The notes: a model not told the origin generated them from the sequence alone. DNA of 64,000 nt from Cupriavidus pinatubonensis (GCF_019602855.1 NZ_CP080766.1:124001-188000); one strand, 5' to 3'; counted from the stretch's first letter, positions 18,425-28,030 are shown. Translations and numbers: made by a program.

Positions 18425-18460
18425 CCTGGCGCCTATGGCCAATCGACCATCGGCGCCAGG
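18425..18460. repeat. Long inverted repeat upstream of the PhaB paralogue
   Basis: CCTGGCGCC (18425-18433) pairs perfectly with GGCGCCAGG (18452-18460), and inner ATGG/CCAT can extend the stem. There is no T-tract. It lies 59 nt upstream of the phaB start and just after the small gene ending at 18511, so it may be a terminator-like hairpin or an operator. Confidence 0.4.
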
Positions 18461-18510
18461 CGGTGTACCGTTTCCGTACCCTGGACGGGCCAGGTTCCGG
18501 AACATAGTGC

Positions 18511-18795
18511 TTATCGGTGGGCGATCACGTGCGAGTGGGTGCGCGGAGGTTGCTCAACTGTCGTCGTCAACAGCCACGGGGATTGGCTGAGCCTTGTGGC
18601 GATGTCCTGCAACTGTGAGTCGTCAATATCGGCGATGTCAATCGTCAGGCTTTCACCACCACGGCCCGCATCACCGACGCGGACAGCAACGCGACAAACT
18701 TGTTCTGTGTATTGCGTCAGCGCCTGCCAGATCGGGACGATATGAAGCGCGCCGTTTCGGGAGCGCACTGTGAGCCGACGCGTCTTGTTCCTCAA
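18511..18795 (-). CDS. Hypothetical protein, about 94 residues
   Basis: A small frame read from a TTG at 18795 or an internal GTG (TVRSRNGALHIVPIW). The protein is hydrophilic with a regular strand/helix pattern (CRVAVRVGDAGRGGESLTIDIADID, then a Q-L-Q-D-I-A helix). I do not recognise the family. No strong ribosome site is present, and the phaB paralogue follows 144 nt later. Existence is plausible but unproven. Confidence 0.35.
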   Translation of the reverse strand: MRNKTRRLTVRSRNGALHIVPIWQALTQYTEQVCRVAVRVGDAGRGGESLTIDIADIDDSQLQDIATRLSQSPWLLTTTVEQPPRTHSHVIAHR

Positions 18796-19208
18796 TCGTG
18801 CTCTCGGACTTGATGGCTTGACGAGAAAACCGCACCCATACGTTGGAGCCGTCAGCCTAATGAAGTCCTATGACAATCGGAACCGGGAAGACATGTACGT
18901 AATATTCAGATTTCGGACGGGGCCAACGGAAAGGTGGGCAATCGCGGGGAACAGCGGAGTTGTTGGACTCAAGGACGGAGACGTGCTTTATTTAACATAA
19001 GATAGATTATGCGGAAAATGGTTGTAGCAGCAAAGCGGTAATGTCCGGTTTTGGCCCAAATGTCCGCCTAAAGCCTCACTGCCCAATATTAAACTGCTGT
19101 TGCACTCCTCTCGCTTGCGGTGGCACGACAACATCCAGTCGAGCATTACGGATGTCGCTACAGCCACCGGCCCGCCATTACCAAGATGCCTCCGACAGAA
19201 ACCAGAAC
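18796..19208. other. 413-nt region without a supported gene
   Basis: I see no convincing gene. An A+T-richer stretch (18985-19010) could hold a promoter for the LysR gene at 19209. Two TGTCCG copies (19042 and 19060) are noted, with no sigma-54 element next to them. Confidence 0.5.
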
Positions 19209-20120
19209 ATGAAACGGCAATTCGATGACCTCCAACTAGGCAGCATCGAGCTGTTCTGCCTTGCCGCCGAACTCGGAAGCTTCACCGCCGCCGCGGTGGC
19301 CGCGAGCGTGACGCCAGCAGCGGTCAGCCGCACCGTGCAAAGGCTGGAAGAACGCCTCGGCGCGCGCCTCTTCGTGCGAACCACACGTCAGATTCGCCTG
19401 ACCGATGAAGGACGGGTCTATTTCGAACAGAGCCGTGCCGCATTGGCGCAGTTGGTTGACGCGGAACGGCAGATCAGCGGCCAGCAAGCCGCGCCGGCAG
19501 GACGGCTTCGTATCAGCCTGCCAACGCCTTATGCACACTATCGCGTGCTGCCTGTATTGCCTGAATTTCGGTCGCTGTACCCTGAAGTCGAAATCGACGT
19601 GCACATCAGCAACCGCAACGTGGACTTTGCCGATGACACCTACGACCTCTCCGTGCGCGGGCGCGCACCGGACGATTCGAATCTGATCGCACGCAAACTG
19701 GAAGATGCGGAGCTGGTTGTCGTGGCGACGCCCGAATATCTGCGGCGCGCCGGCAAGCCAGAGTCGCCGGACGACCTGCCCAGGCATGAGTGCATTCAGT
19801 TCGAACGCCCCAGCAGCGGCCGCAGGATCCCATGGACGTTCCAGGTCAACGACGAGGACACGGATATCATGACGGCCGGCTCTTACGCAGCCTCCGAAGA
19901 TATTCTCGGTGGCGCGACATTGGTGCGTGCCGGCGCAGGCCTGTTCCAGACTTACCGTTTTGTCGTGGAACAGGATTTGCGGGACGGCACGCTCGTGGAA
20001 GTGCTGCAAGAATTTGGCGGCAGTACCCGGCCTTTCGTGCTGCTCTACCCTTCCGCACGCTACGTCACACGCCGGGTCCGCGCATTCGTCGATTTCCTGG
20101 TCGATAAATTCTCAGCATAA
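19209..20120 (+). CDS. LysR-family transcriptional regulator
   Basis: A 303-residue LysR protein of the CrgA/DmlR-like branch. The helix-turn-helix is SFTAAAVAASVTPAAVSRTVQRLEERLGARLF, preceded by DDLQLGSIELFCLAAELG. The effector domain shows VDFADDTYDLSVRGRAPDDSNLIARKL. The ATG at 19209 is chosen because conserved sequence begins right after it; an upstream extension from 19041 is not conserved-looking. It converges on the metallo-hydrolase at 20152, so its target may instead lie upstream or elsewhere. Confidence 0.88.
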   Translation: MKRQFDDLQLGSIELFCLAAELGSFTAAAVAASVTPAAVSRTVQRLEERLGARLFVRTTRQIRLTDEGRVYFEQSRAALAQLVDAERQISGQQAAPAGRLRISLPTPYAHYRVLPVLPEFRSLYPEVEIDVHISNRNVDFADDTYDLSVRGRAPDDSNLIARKLEDAELVVVATPEYLRRAGKPESPDDLPRHECIQFERPSSGRRIPWTFQVNDEDTDIMTAGSYAASEDILGGATLVRAGAGLFQTYRFVVEQDLRDGTLVEVLQEFGGSTRPFVLLYPSARYVTRRVRAFVDFLVDKFSA

Positions 20121-20151
20121 CGGCATGCCCTCACGACCGGTCGCCGAAACC

Positions 20152-21051
20152 TCAATTGTAGAATGCAGGAATCAGCTTAAGCTGATCGGATTGTTTCTTG
20201 TCATGATTGATGAAGAGCTTCGCCTTGTAGGTTTCGATGAGTTTCCTGATTTTATTCATCGATGCGATAGATTCTTGATTGTCGGTATTCAGGGATGGAA
20301 CTATGCTCCTCTCGAAATTCCCTTCCAGGTGAACAACGTCGCCAGACAGGATGACAAAGCCGGAATTTTTGAGATGCACCAGCAGGGCCTGGCTGCCAGG
20401 AGTATGACCGGGCGTTGAAATGAGAACGACGCTGCCATCGCCATACACATCGGTATCGCCATCTACAAGCTGCAAGTTCTTCGGCGTACCCAGCAGCTTG
20501 CGCGCCAGTGCCATCAACTGATTTACGTTCTCGTTCGATCCGTTGGGGGAATGTATCCAGCTATACTCAGCCCGTTGCATCAGAACTGCGGCGTTAGGAA
20601 ACAGGTTCACATTGCCGATGTGATCGCCGTGCGTATGCGAAACGGCAACCCGACCTATATCACCCGGCTTCAGCCCGATTTCGGCAAGTTGATCCGTCAG
20701 TGTCTTGTCTAGGTGATAGACGATCAATTTCGGTAAGGTGGACCAACCTTTGGGATCGTTGAACGCCGATTCAGGAACACCCGTATCCCAAAGCAACCAG
20801 TCACTGCCGTGCCTTATCAGCCAGCAAGTTGATGAGAATTCAATACTGCGGCCGGCATTCTCGCCGGGCGTCCATACCGATTCATCGTTCGCAAGCGAGC
20901 GGCCGCAATCCAGTCGAAAGAGCTGTTCGGCGACACCGGCCTTCACTGGGTCCGGGAGCTTAGTTCCTGCGTGCGCACTGGACGCACCTTCCATCATTAG
21001 CAAGAAGGCAATCAAAACCGATGACGCCACTGCTTTTGTTTGTCTCAGCAT
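20152..21051 (-). CDS. Exported metallo-beta-lactamase-fold hydrolase, AHL-lactonase-like
   Basis: A 299-residue protein with a signal peptide (residues 1-29, ending near SAHAG). The zinc motif is SHTHGDHIGN (HxHxDH), with a second-site Asp in VILSGDVVHLEGNF and His in STPGHTPGSQALLV. The opening LFRLDCGRSLANDE, then STCWLIRHGSDWLLWDTGVPE, is typical of the N-acyl-homoserine-lactonase branch. Export to the periplasm is unusual, since classic AiiA-type lactonases are cytoplasmic. Substrate could be another lactone. It is followed on the same strand by an exported cupin. Confidence 0.8.
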   Translation of the reverse strand: MLRQTKAVASSVLIAFLLMMEGASSAHAGTKLPDPVKAGVAEQLFRLDCGRSLANDESVWTPGENAGRSIEFSSTCWLIRHGSDWLLWDTGVPESAFNDPKGWSTLPKLIVYHLDKTLTDQLAEIGLKPGDIGRVAVSHTHGDHIGNVNLFPNAAVLMQRAEYSWIHSPNGSNENVNQLMALARKLLGTPKNLQLVDGDTDVYGDGSVVLISTPGHTPGSQALLVHLKNSGFVILSGDVVHLEGNFERSIVPSLNTDNQESIASMNKIRKLIETYKAKLFINHDKKQSDQLKLIPAFYN

Positions 21052-21177
21052 GACTATTAATCCTCTGGGAAAATTCGCGGATTATCGCCGCACCGGGCTC
21101 TGCACCGCGCCAAAACATGACAACGAAAGCTGCCAAGGCAAATCAATTGCAATGCTGTTGAAGTGATTCAATCAATA

Positions 21178-21567
21178 TCAGTGATCATGCAACACCAATG
21201 GCTTGCCTTTTTCTACGATATAGTGAGCAAGCGCCTTGAATTTCCCGCTCCCAGTATTGCACACGGTGTGCATCTCCCGGGGTCCGAATTGCAACGGCCG
21301 CCCTGCTTTCAAGATCAGGTCCGGCTTATTATCGAACTTTGCGACGGCCTCTCCTTCCAGCACATAGGCGCTTTCGATCCCCGGATGAGCGTGCCGGCTC
21401 GTGCAGGCGCCCGGCTCGAGTTCAGCAATAACGGCCATGGTCTCGTAACCCTGCGGGAAGTCAATCGTCTGTAGTGTCGTTCGCGCCTGAGCAAACACGT
21501 TGGTTCCGCCTGCGGCAAGCGTAAAAATGGCCGTGGAAAATACCAATGACCGTTTCGTGGATAACAT
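21178..21567 (-). CDS. Exported cupin-domain protein
   Basis: A 129-residue protein with a signal peptide (cut near VFAQA, residue 27) and one cupin barrel. Cupin motif 1 is CTSRHAHPGIESAYVLEGEA (metal-binding His-x-His and Glu), and motif 2 is LQFGPREMHTV. AAGGAG lies just before the ATG at 21567. Its stop is 126 nt from the start of the metallo-hydrolase gene downstream, so the two may be co-transcribed. Function is unknown; a periplasmic isomerase or small-molecule binder is possible. Confidence 0.75.
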   Translation of the reverse strand: MLSTKRSLVFSTAIFTLAAGGTNVFAQARTTLQTIDFPQGYETMAVIAELEPGACTSRHAHPGIESAYVLEGEAVAKFDNKPDLILKAGRPLQFGPREMHTVCNTGSGKFKALAHYIVEKGKPLVLHDH

Positions 21568-21977
21568 TTGTCTTCTCCTTGATTGAATCGTTGTTATGCG
21601 GTTGTTGTCCGCGGCCAGACTTTAGGCTGAGCTTTTTTTTCGATGAAGCTCCCGCGGGGAACAAGAATTGATACATCGAGGAATAACTCACCGGCTGCTC
21701 ATCGATTACAACGAAACAGCAGCAATCCAAGTGACGCCGGCGGTCAGCCATACAGCCTTCAGACTGGAGGTGCGCAGGCGTGTTCGGGCGCCTGGCGCGA
21801 TTACGAGGCGCCAATTTCCCCTACTGAGATTGCCGCGTGGCTGTTTCCGCTGCGCTTTCGCGCTTCGCGCAGGGAAGTGATGGCCGTAACGACTCTGTCG
21901 CCACCCAAGCGAAATCACGTGGCGACCTCGGGTTTACCTTAGTTGCCTCCCGGCATTGCTCCATCTAGGCTTCGTGT

Positions 21978-21993
21978 TAATTGTTAACAATTA
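21978..21993. promoter_or_regulatory. 16-bp perfect palindrome, probable GntR/FCD operator
   Basis: TAATTGTTAACAATTA is a perfect palindrome 31 nt before the start of the enolase-superfamily gene at 22025. Its core TTGT-TA-ACAA fits the FadR-branch pattern TNGT-Nx-ACNA. A second copy with 13 of 16 matches lies at 25026-25041 upstream of the GntR gene. The rest of the 21568-22024 gap shows no gene. Confidence 0.65.
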
Positions 21994-22024
21994 TTTGTTG
22001 TTTGTTGTCACGGACGAAAGAACC

Positions 22025-23215
22025 ATGCGTATTGAGCACTTTGAGACCATTTCCTGCGATGCAGGGTGGCGAAACTACTACTTCCTGAAAGTGGTGACAT
22101 CGGACGGAATCGTCGGCTGGAGCGAATATGACGAATCGTTCGGGCCGCCGGGTCTGACCGCTGTCATCGAGCAACTAGGGGCGCGGTTGGTCGGGAAATC
22201 GGTGTATGACCACGAAGAGGCATATGGCCGGCTTGCGGCATCCCTGCGCCCCGCTCCCTACGGGCTCAGCGCCGAGGCCATTGGGGCAATCGAGAATGCG
22301 CTGCTCGACGCGAAAGCCAAATCGCTGGGGTTACCGGTCTATCAATTGCTGGGTGGCAAGCACCGGGGCAGCATCCCCATCTATTGGTCTCACTGCGCAA
22401 CCTGGCGAATCAGCCACCCAAACCTCTACCCACCGGCGATCGTCGATCTGGACGGCGTCAAGAAGGCTGGCGAGGACGCACGCAAATCCGGGATTTCCAC
22501 TCTCAAGACCAATCTCTTTATCAATGAAAACGGCAAGCCGCGACAGTGGATGGCCGGCTTCGGCTCGCCCTACGCGCCGTCGCTCAATGTGGACAAGGCA
22601 TTGCTGCGCAATCTGCGTGCGCACCTCGAAGCGCTGCGCGATGGTGCGGGTCCGGACGTCGACATCCTGGTGGACCTGAATTTCAACGCGCGTACAGAGG
22701 GCTACCTCTCGCTCATCAACGCCATCAAGGACTTCGACCTCTTCTGGGTAGAACTCGATATCTACAATCCGGACGCCATGGCGTACATCCGCCAACGGAG
22801 CCACGCACCGATTGCAGCGTGCGAAACGCTCTTTGGCATCCGCCAGTTCCTGCCCTACTTCCAGGCGCAGTCAATGGATGTGGCCATCGTCGACGCAGTC
22901 TGGAATGGTGTGTGGCAAGCCATGAAGATCGCCAGCGTGGCAGACGCCTTTGACGTCAACATCGCCCCGCACAACTTCTATAGCCACCTGTCGACCATGA
23001 TGAACGTCCATTTCGCGGCGGCGGTTCCAAACCTGCGCGTGATGGAAGTTGACGTCGATCGTCTGGCCTGGGACGACCAGTTGTTCACCCGTACGCCTGA
23101 GATCGTGAATGGTGCCATTCAAGTTCCGGACGCGCCGGGATGGGGCTGCGACCCCATCGAAGAGGCCCTGCGCGCCCATCCGCCGCAGGTTCGTCGCAGC
23201 CATCTTGGTCTGTGA
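22025..23215 (+). CDS. Mandelate racemase/muconate-lactonizing-enzyme family (sugar-acid dehydratase-like)
   Basis: A 396-residue enolase-superfamily enzyme. The N-terminal capping domain (GIVGWSEYDESFGPPGLT) is followed by the barrel. Metal ligands appear as Asp in ILVDLNFNARTEG, Glu in LFWVELDIYNP, and Glu in IAACETLFG; His in NIAPHNFYSHL fits the galactonate/rhamnonate dehydratase branch. Lys in STLKTNLFIN is a likely catalytic base. The start at 22025 has only a weak purine-rich site. It is followed by an MFS permease and likely repressed by the GntR protein at 25164, so together they form an acid-sugar uptake and dehydration unit; substrate unknown. Confidence 0.85.
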   Translation: MRIEHFETISCDAGWRNYYFLKVVTSDGIVGWSEYDESFGPPGLTAVIEQLGARLVGKSVYDHEEAYGRLAASLRPAPYGLSAEAIGAIENALLDAKAKSLGLPVYQLLGGKHRGSIPIYWSHCATWRISHPNLYPPAIVDLDGVKKAGEDARKSGISTLKTNLFINENGKPRQWMAGFGSPYAPSLNVDKALLRNLRAHLEALRDGAGPDVDILVDLNFNARTEGYLSLINAIKDFDLFWVELDIYNPDAMAYIRQRSHAPIAACETLFGIRQFLPYFQAQSMDVAIVDAVWNGVWQAMKIASVADAFDVNIAPHNFYSHLSTMMNVHFAAAVPNLRVMEVDVDRLAWDDQLFTRTPEIVNGAIQVPDAPGWGCDPIEEALRAHPPQVRRSHLGL

Positions 23216-23400
23216 GCCCAACCGTTGGCGCACGGGGAATCGATGCCAAGGGCGGGAATGCTTTTCCCCGTCGCGCCTGATTGCCACCTACTACTTCCAG
23301 TCAGCTTTCGAGGCGGGGTGGAGACCTGTCGTGGATGCTCGCGACCAGACTCCCCTCGGAAGCCACCAACCTCACAACAATCTGAACGGATGACAGGATC

Positions 23401-24738
23401 ATGACAACAATCTCCACCTCCGCGGCGCGTCAGCGCACTGCGGACATACACTCGAGCGACGAAGTCCGAAGTGTCTACGCCAAGGTCACGCGGCGCATAA
23501 TTCCGTTCCTTTTCATCTGCTATGTGTTTGCCTATCTGGACCGCGTAAACATTGGCTTTGCCGCGCTCCAGATGAAGCATGACCTCGGCTTCTCAGATGC
23601 TGTCTACGGCCTTGGCGCCGGCATCTTCTTCATTGGCTATTTCCTGTTCGAGGTGCCCAGCAACCTGCTGCTCGAGAAAATTGGTGCACGCAAGACCATG
23701 ATGCGCATCATGGTCGTATGGGGCGTCATTTCGGCAAGTTTTGCCTTTATCACGAGCCCGACGCAGTTCTATGTGGCTCGCTTCTTCCTTGGCGCTTTCG
23801 AGGCCGGGTTCTTTCCCGGCATCGTGCTCTACCTGACATACTGGTTTCCGCCCGCGATGCGGGGCAAGATCATTACGCTCTTCATGTCGGCGATCGCGGT
23901 ATCCGGCATCATCGGCGGCCCCTTGTCCGGCTGGATCATGACCAACCTCAGCGACACCTCCGGACTGCATGGCTGGCAATGGCTATTCATCATCGAGGCG
24001 GTCCCGTCCGTCATCCTCGGCGTGCTCGTCCTCTTTGTGCTCGCCGACAAGCCCGCCGATGCCAGTTGGTTGTCCGCCAGGGAACAAGAGGTTGTGGCAC
24101 GCGAAGTGGGCGCCACGGACCCACATGGCCATGACCACTCCTTCCTGAAGACGCTGCGCGATCCGCGGCTGTATGCGTTGTCAGTGGTTTATTTCACGAT
24201 TGCTGCGGGCCTTTACATCATCAGCTTCTGGCTTCCCGAAATGGTTCGCAGCTATCACGTGACCAACCCCTTGCACATCGGCATCCTGACGATGATTCCC
24301 TATCTGATCACCACCGTCGGCATGGTGGTGGTCGGCAAGCATTCGGACAAGACGCGTGAACGCCGCTGGCACGTCGCGCTCGGCATGATCGTTGCCGCCA
24401 TGGGCCTGGTGGCCGTGACGTTCGTGCATAGCAGCCTGCCCGTCGCGTTGGCTGTGCTTTCGATCACTACGCTGGGCGTTCTGACCGCGATGCCCCTGTT
24501 CTGGACGATCCCGACCTCCTATCTTTCCAGCTCAGGTGCTGCGGGTGGTATCGCAATAATCAACAGTATCGGACTGATCGGAGGGTTCGCCAGCCCATCC
24601 ATGCTCGGCCTGGTGAAGACCACGACGGGGTCGCTGGATTACGGCCTGTACACCTTCGCGGCAGCGCTGGTACTCGGGGCAGTTCTCCTGCTTGCTGCCA
24701 TGCCGCAGCATTTGCTGCGAGAGGAAATCGGCGGTTGA
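23401..24738 (+). CDS. MFS transporter, anion:cation symporter (ACS) type
   Basis: A 445-residue major facilitator permease with twelve predicted membrane segments. The early [20 protein letters not shown] is the hallmark of the ACS branch (phthalate, tartrate, glucarate and 2-keto-gluconate permeases). Downstream are [20 protein letters not shown] and the [15 protein letters not shown] segment. It lies 185 nt after the enolase-superfamily gene on the same strand and probably imports its sugar-acid substrate. Confidence 0.92.
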   Translation: MTTISTSAARQRTADIHSSDEVRSVYAKVTRRIIPFLFICYVFAYLDRVNIGFAALQMKHDLGFSDAVYGLGAGIFFIGYFLFEVPSNLLLEKIGARKTMMRIMVVWGVISASFAFITSPTQFYVARFFLGAFEAGFFPGIVLYLTYWFPPAMRGKIITLFMSAIAVSGIIGGPLSGWIMTNLSDTSGLHGWQWLFIIEAVPSVILGVLVLFVLADKPADASWLSAREQEVVAREVGATDPHGHDHSFLKTLRDPRLYALSVVYFTIAAGLYIISFWLPEMVRSYHVTNPLHIGILTMIPYLITTVGMVVVGKHSDKTRERRWHVALGMIVAAMGLVAVTFVHSSLPVALAVLSITTLGVLTAMPLFWTIPTSYLSSSGAAGGIAIINSIGLIGGFASPSMLGLVKTTTGSLDYGLYTFAAALVLGAVLLLAAMPQHLLREEIGG

Positions 24739-24814
24739 ACTGCCGACTGACGTTTCAGGGCACGAGCAGCCGCCGTGTCCTGACCCTGTACAACCCTCTG
24801 CTGATGGGGCCCGT

Positions 24815-24982
24815 ATGCGAATTCTTGTTTTGGGTGCTGGTGCAATTGGAGGCTACTACGGTGGCCAGCTGGTGCAACACGGTGCTGACGTTACCTTCCT
24901 GGTGCGCCCCGCGCGGCGTGCGACGATGTCCGGCGCGAGGCAGGCAGGCTCGGAGCGACTTGGGAAGCGCCTGCCCAAGTGA
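24815..24982 (+). pseudogene. Remnant of 2-dehydropantoate 2-reductase (PanE/ApbA), N-terminus only
   Basis: The first 34 codons read [19 protein letters not shown] followed by [17 protein letters not shown], the NADP-binding start of the ketopantoate reductase family. After that the frame loses family resemblance and stops at residue 55, where the family is about 300 residues. No matching remainder follows; the next gene is GntR. It is a decayed fragment in the gap between the MFS and GntR genes. Confidence 0.75.
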
Positions 24983-25025
24983 CGGCAACACGGCTTGCGG
25001 CTGCGGCTTCGGGGTTGCCCCTCTT

Positions 25026-25041
25026 CAATTGGCAACAATTA
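25026..25041. promoter_or_regulatory. Second GntR/FCD operator copy
   Basis: CAATTGGCAACAATTA matches 13 of 16 positions of the perfect palindrome at 21978-21993. It sits 123 nt before the GntR start at 25164, which suits autoregulation. Confidence 0.5.
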
Positions 25042-25163
25042 ACAATCATGACTCAGGTGGCGGTATCATGGCAGCGATCCTTTCCATCGGCGGGCGGACG
25101 GGGAAGCGCCATTTCCTGGGGCGATACGAGGGGCGACCGACTCACCTGCCAAGTCAAGCACCT

Positions 25164-25844
25164 ATGAATACTCGCATTGAAATCGACAAGCGCAGCCTGG
25201 ATCGACAGGCAGCCGACTGGATCCGGGACGCCATCTTTTCCGGGGATCTGGCACCGGGCTCACGACTCACGGAGATCTCGCTTGCGACCCAGATCGGCCT
25301 TTCCCGCTCCACGGTTCGTGCTGGCATGCAGCGATTGGCCAGTGAGGGTCTTCTGATCCAGCACGCCTATACCGGATGGGAAGTGGTATCGCTCTCGGCA
25401 GAAGACGCCTGGGAGCTATATACGTTGCGCAGCAACCTGGAAGGGATGGCCGCCAGCCTCGCAGCCGCAAATATCGACGATGCTGGCCGCACGCAGCTGC
25501 GCAAGGCTTTGGCGGAATTGAAATCCGCTATCGCAAACAAGGACCGCAGGGGCATAGCCGAAGCCGACCTGGCTTTTCACAAGACCGTCGTCGCGCTATC
25601 GCGCCATCGTCGCCTCATCGCCCAGTACGGACAAATCAGCGACCCGGTCATGCTCTACATCCTCATGACCACGAAACTAATGGAATATTCCGATGCCATC
25701 TATGCCGAGCACGAGCATATGGCCACTGCAATTCTCGAGGGCAATGTTACGGAAGCCGAGAAACTTGCCCATGACTACGCGCGCATGCATGGCGAACACC
25801 TGGTGAAGGTTCTGCGAACGCAAAGCGAATTCCAGGACGCCTGA
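25164..25844 (+). CDS. GntR-family regulator, FadR (FCD) branch
   Basis: A 226-residue regulator. The winged helix (about residues 8-75) reads WIRDAIFSGDLAPGSRLTEISLATQIGLSRSTVRAGMQRLASEGL. The FCD ligand domain follows, with metal-binding positions visible as Asp in EADLAFHKTVV (D-x3-H) and His in EHEHMATAI and ARMHGEHL. It is the probable repressor of the enolase-superfamily gene and MFS permease upstream; the shared palindromes at 21978 and 25026 support this. The inducer is likely the imported acid sugar. Confidence 0.88.
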   Translation: MNTRIEIDKRSLDRQAADWIRDAIFSGDLAPGSRLTEISLATQIGLSRSTVRAGMQRLASEGLLIQHAYTGWEVVSLSAEDAWELYTLRSNLEGMAASLAAANIDDAGRTQLRKALAELKSAIANKDRRGIAEADLAFHKTVVALSRHRRLIAQYGQISDPVMLYILMTTKLMEYSDAIYAEHEHMATAILEGNVTEAEKLAHDYARMHGEHLVKVLRTQSEFQDA

Positions 25845-26229
25845 GTGGGCGCGTTTGCAGACGGCCCTAGCTACGTTCCCACGCCGAAACAAAGAACAAT
25901 GAACTGACGCTGGAGGCAGCGTCCGAATGACGCGGAATCGATGATGCACGGGAGCCGGGTCCTACCGCATCGTGCATTGATCCGCGCCGCACGGACCCAC
26001 TGTCAATGCAGCGGAACAACTGATTTGCCGCCGACCCCGATGATCTCTCGCAACGGGTAGACCACAATGGCAAGCACCGATCGATTACTTCGTCACGCGT
26101 TCTAGCGACTCACTCAGGCCCCGAGCAAAGTCCGCCTTGCTCTGGCGGCAATCGGAGGATGGCGCGCTGATCTTGTGGCATGTCCGACCAGGACGTGATC
26201 TCGGTCCACCGATCGCGAGATTTCTTGCC
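25845..26229. other. 385-nt region without a supported gene
   Basis: No convincing gene or terminator is visible between the GntR gene and the MFS gene at 26230. Short frames on both strands lack ribosome sites. ATGCACG/CGTGCAT can pair around 25943-25977. Confidence 0.5.
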
Positions 26230-27480
26230 ATGCCGAATCCCATCATCACCATCTCCTCCCGTGAAAGCCACTCGGGGGCCAACTACGCGGACCGCAACGC
26301 CTCGTACTGGAAGCGCAACCTGGCCGTGGCGACTTTCGGGTCATTTACCACGCTGGTCAGTCTCAGCATGCTGTTGCCGTTCCTGCCACTCTATGTGGAG
26401 CAGCTTGGCATCACGGCGCAGAACGAGATCGTCCAATGGTCCGGCGTCGCCTTTGGCGTGACCTTTCTGGCAACGGCCGTGACCGCGCCGCTATGGGGGC
26501 GACTGGCCGATCGCTTTGGGCGCAAGCCCATGCTGGTTCGCGCGGCGGTGGGCATGGCCATCGTCATGTCGATGATCGGCCTGGCGCATAACATCTACGA
26601 ACTCGTCGCCCTGCGTTTTGCGGCAGGCCTCATCGGCGGCTATGCTTCGGCGGCCACCGTCATGATTGGCACGCAGGCGCCGGCCGAACGCGCGGGATGG
26701 GCGCTAGGCGTGCTATCCAGTGGCGCACTGGTGGGCAATCTGGTTGGTCCGCTTGTCGGCGGCCTGCTGCCGAACCTGATCGGCATCCGCGGCACCTTTT
26801 TCGCGGGCGGCGCAATGATCTCGGTGGCCGCGCTCATGACCATATTTCTGGTACGTGAGGACTTCAGGCCGCCGGCGAAGAGGCCAGCGTCCCATCAGGC
26901 CATGGCGGATAGGCATGAGCGCAGTTCGCGCGTTCCGCTGGTCGCGTTGCTCGTTACAGCGACCATGGTGCTGTTTTCCAACATGTCGATCGAGCCAATT
27001 ATCACCGTCTACATCGGTCAACTCGGCGTACCCCGTGCGCAACTATCGACCATTGCCGGCATCGTCATGGCGAGCTCGGCGCTCGGCAGCGTCTTGACGG
27101 CGTCCCGCCTCGGCGCGCTGGCTGACCGCCTCGGGGCCTGGCGCGTGATCATCGGCTGCCTGGTCGCCACCGCTGTCGTCATGATTCCGCAGGCGTTCGT
27201 AACAAACTGGTGGACCCTCGCGATTTTGCGTGGCCTCATGGGGATGACGATAGCTGGATTGCTGCCAGCGATCGGCAAGCTTGTGCGGCAGGCAACAAAG
27301 GAACACCAGTCAGGCAAGATGCTCGGATACCTGCAGTCGGCACAGTTTGCCGGCCAGGTGACCGGTCCGCTGATCGGTGGCCAGATCGGCGTGCATGTCG
27401 GCATGCGCGCGGTGTTCTTCGTCACCAGTGCGGTGCTGCTGGGCTGCGCCGCTTTCGACCGCTGGGCGAAAACGCGGTGA
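26230..27480 (+). CDS. MFS transporter, drug-efflux-like (MdtG-like)
   Basis: A 416-residue twelve-helix major facilitator protein. The loop 2-3 motif is GRLADRFGRKPMLVRAA, and the antiporter-like region RFAAGLIGGYASAATVMIGTQAP appears in helices 4-5. LGALADRLGAWR is the second-half repeat. The pattern VSLSMLLPFLPLYVEQLG with a short N-terminus fits the DHA1/MdtG group. The start at 26230 is chosen because the first helix follows after about 37 residues; an in-frame ATG at 26137 has no better support. Substrate unknown. Confidence 0.85.
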   Translation: MPNPIITISSRESHSGANYADRNASYWKRNLAVATFGSFTTLVSLSMLLPFLPLYVEQLGITAQNEIVQWSGVAFGVTFLATAVTAPLWGRLADRFGRKPMLVRAAVGMAIVMSMIGLAHNIYELVALRFAAGLIGGYASAATVMIGTQAPAERAGWALGVLSSGALVGNLVGPLVGGLLPNLIGIRGTFFAGGAMISVAALMTIFLVREDFRPPAKRPASHQAMADRHERSSRVPLVALLVTATMVLFSNMSIEPIITVYIGQLGVPRAQLSTIAGIVMASSALGSVLTASRLGALADRLGAWRVIIGCLVATAVVMIPQAFVTNWWTLAILRGLMGMTIAGLLPAIGKLVRQATKEHQSGKMLGYLQSAQFAGQVTGPLIGGQIGVHVGMRAVFFVTSAVLLGCAAFDRWAKTR

Positions 27481-27539
27481 CTGGGCCCAGGTGGCGTTGT
27501 GCAATCCGAACGCGGGCGCTTCAACTTCGCCGGCCGTGA

Positions 27540-28030
27540 TCAGCCAGCGCGCATCGCCAGCGCGTAGTACGACGCGCCGTCCTCGCTGCGCTCCAGCGTC
27601 GCGCGGACCGTTACCGCCAAGCCGCTTCCGTCCGCCCGCGGCAGTTCCGCATCAAACCTGGCTCGCGGACGGGCGCGCGTCATCTTGCGCAGGCGCGCGC
27701 CGATATCGGCAAAGCGTTCCGCGAATCCGCTGCCGAGCAGCGCATCGGCAGCACAGCCGATCAGCGCCGCCAGCGCCGCATTGACCGACTCGCAGCGCAG
27801 ATCACCGTCCAGCAATGCCATGCCTTCCGACGTCAGCTCGAAGACCGCGCGGAACCGCGCCTGCTGGTCGCGCAGCGACTGCTCGGCAAGCTTGCGCGCG
27901 GTGTTGTCCATGCTGATGCCGACGATCTTGACGATGCGCCCGTCCAGTTCGCGTACCGGCGTGGCGCGCGATGAGATCCAGCGGATGCTGCCGTCGGGCT
28001 GATACAGGCGGAAATCGAACTCGTGCGCCT
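27540..28030 (-). pseudogene. PAS-domain protein fragment (C-terminal remnant)
   Basis: Reading left from 28030, HEFDFRLYQPDGSIRWISS is the end of one PAS/PAC domain, followed by ARKLAEQSLRDQQARF and a second PAS domain (VFELTSEGMALLDGD). It stops at 27540 after about 160 codons with no kinase or cyclase domain. The N-terminal side is cut at a TAG (28029-28031 region) that joins it directly to the LysR remnant. It is a truncated sensory protein left by a deletion or recombination. Confidence 0.75.

Noticed and set aside
19042..19066. Two TGTCCG copies similar to the enhancer sites of the peptide clusters
   Set aside because: No sigma-54 -24/-12 element or IHF-like site is nearby and the following gene is an ordinary LysR regulator.
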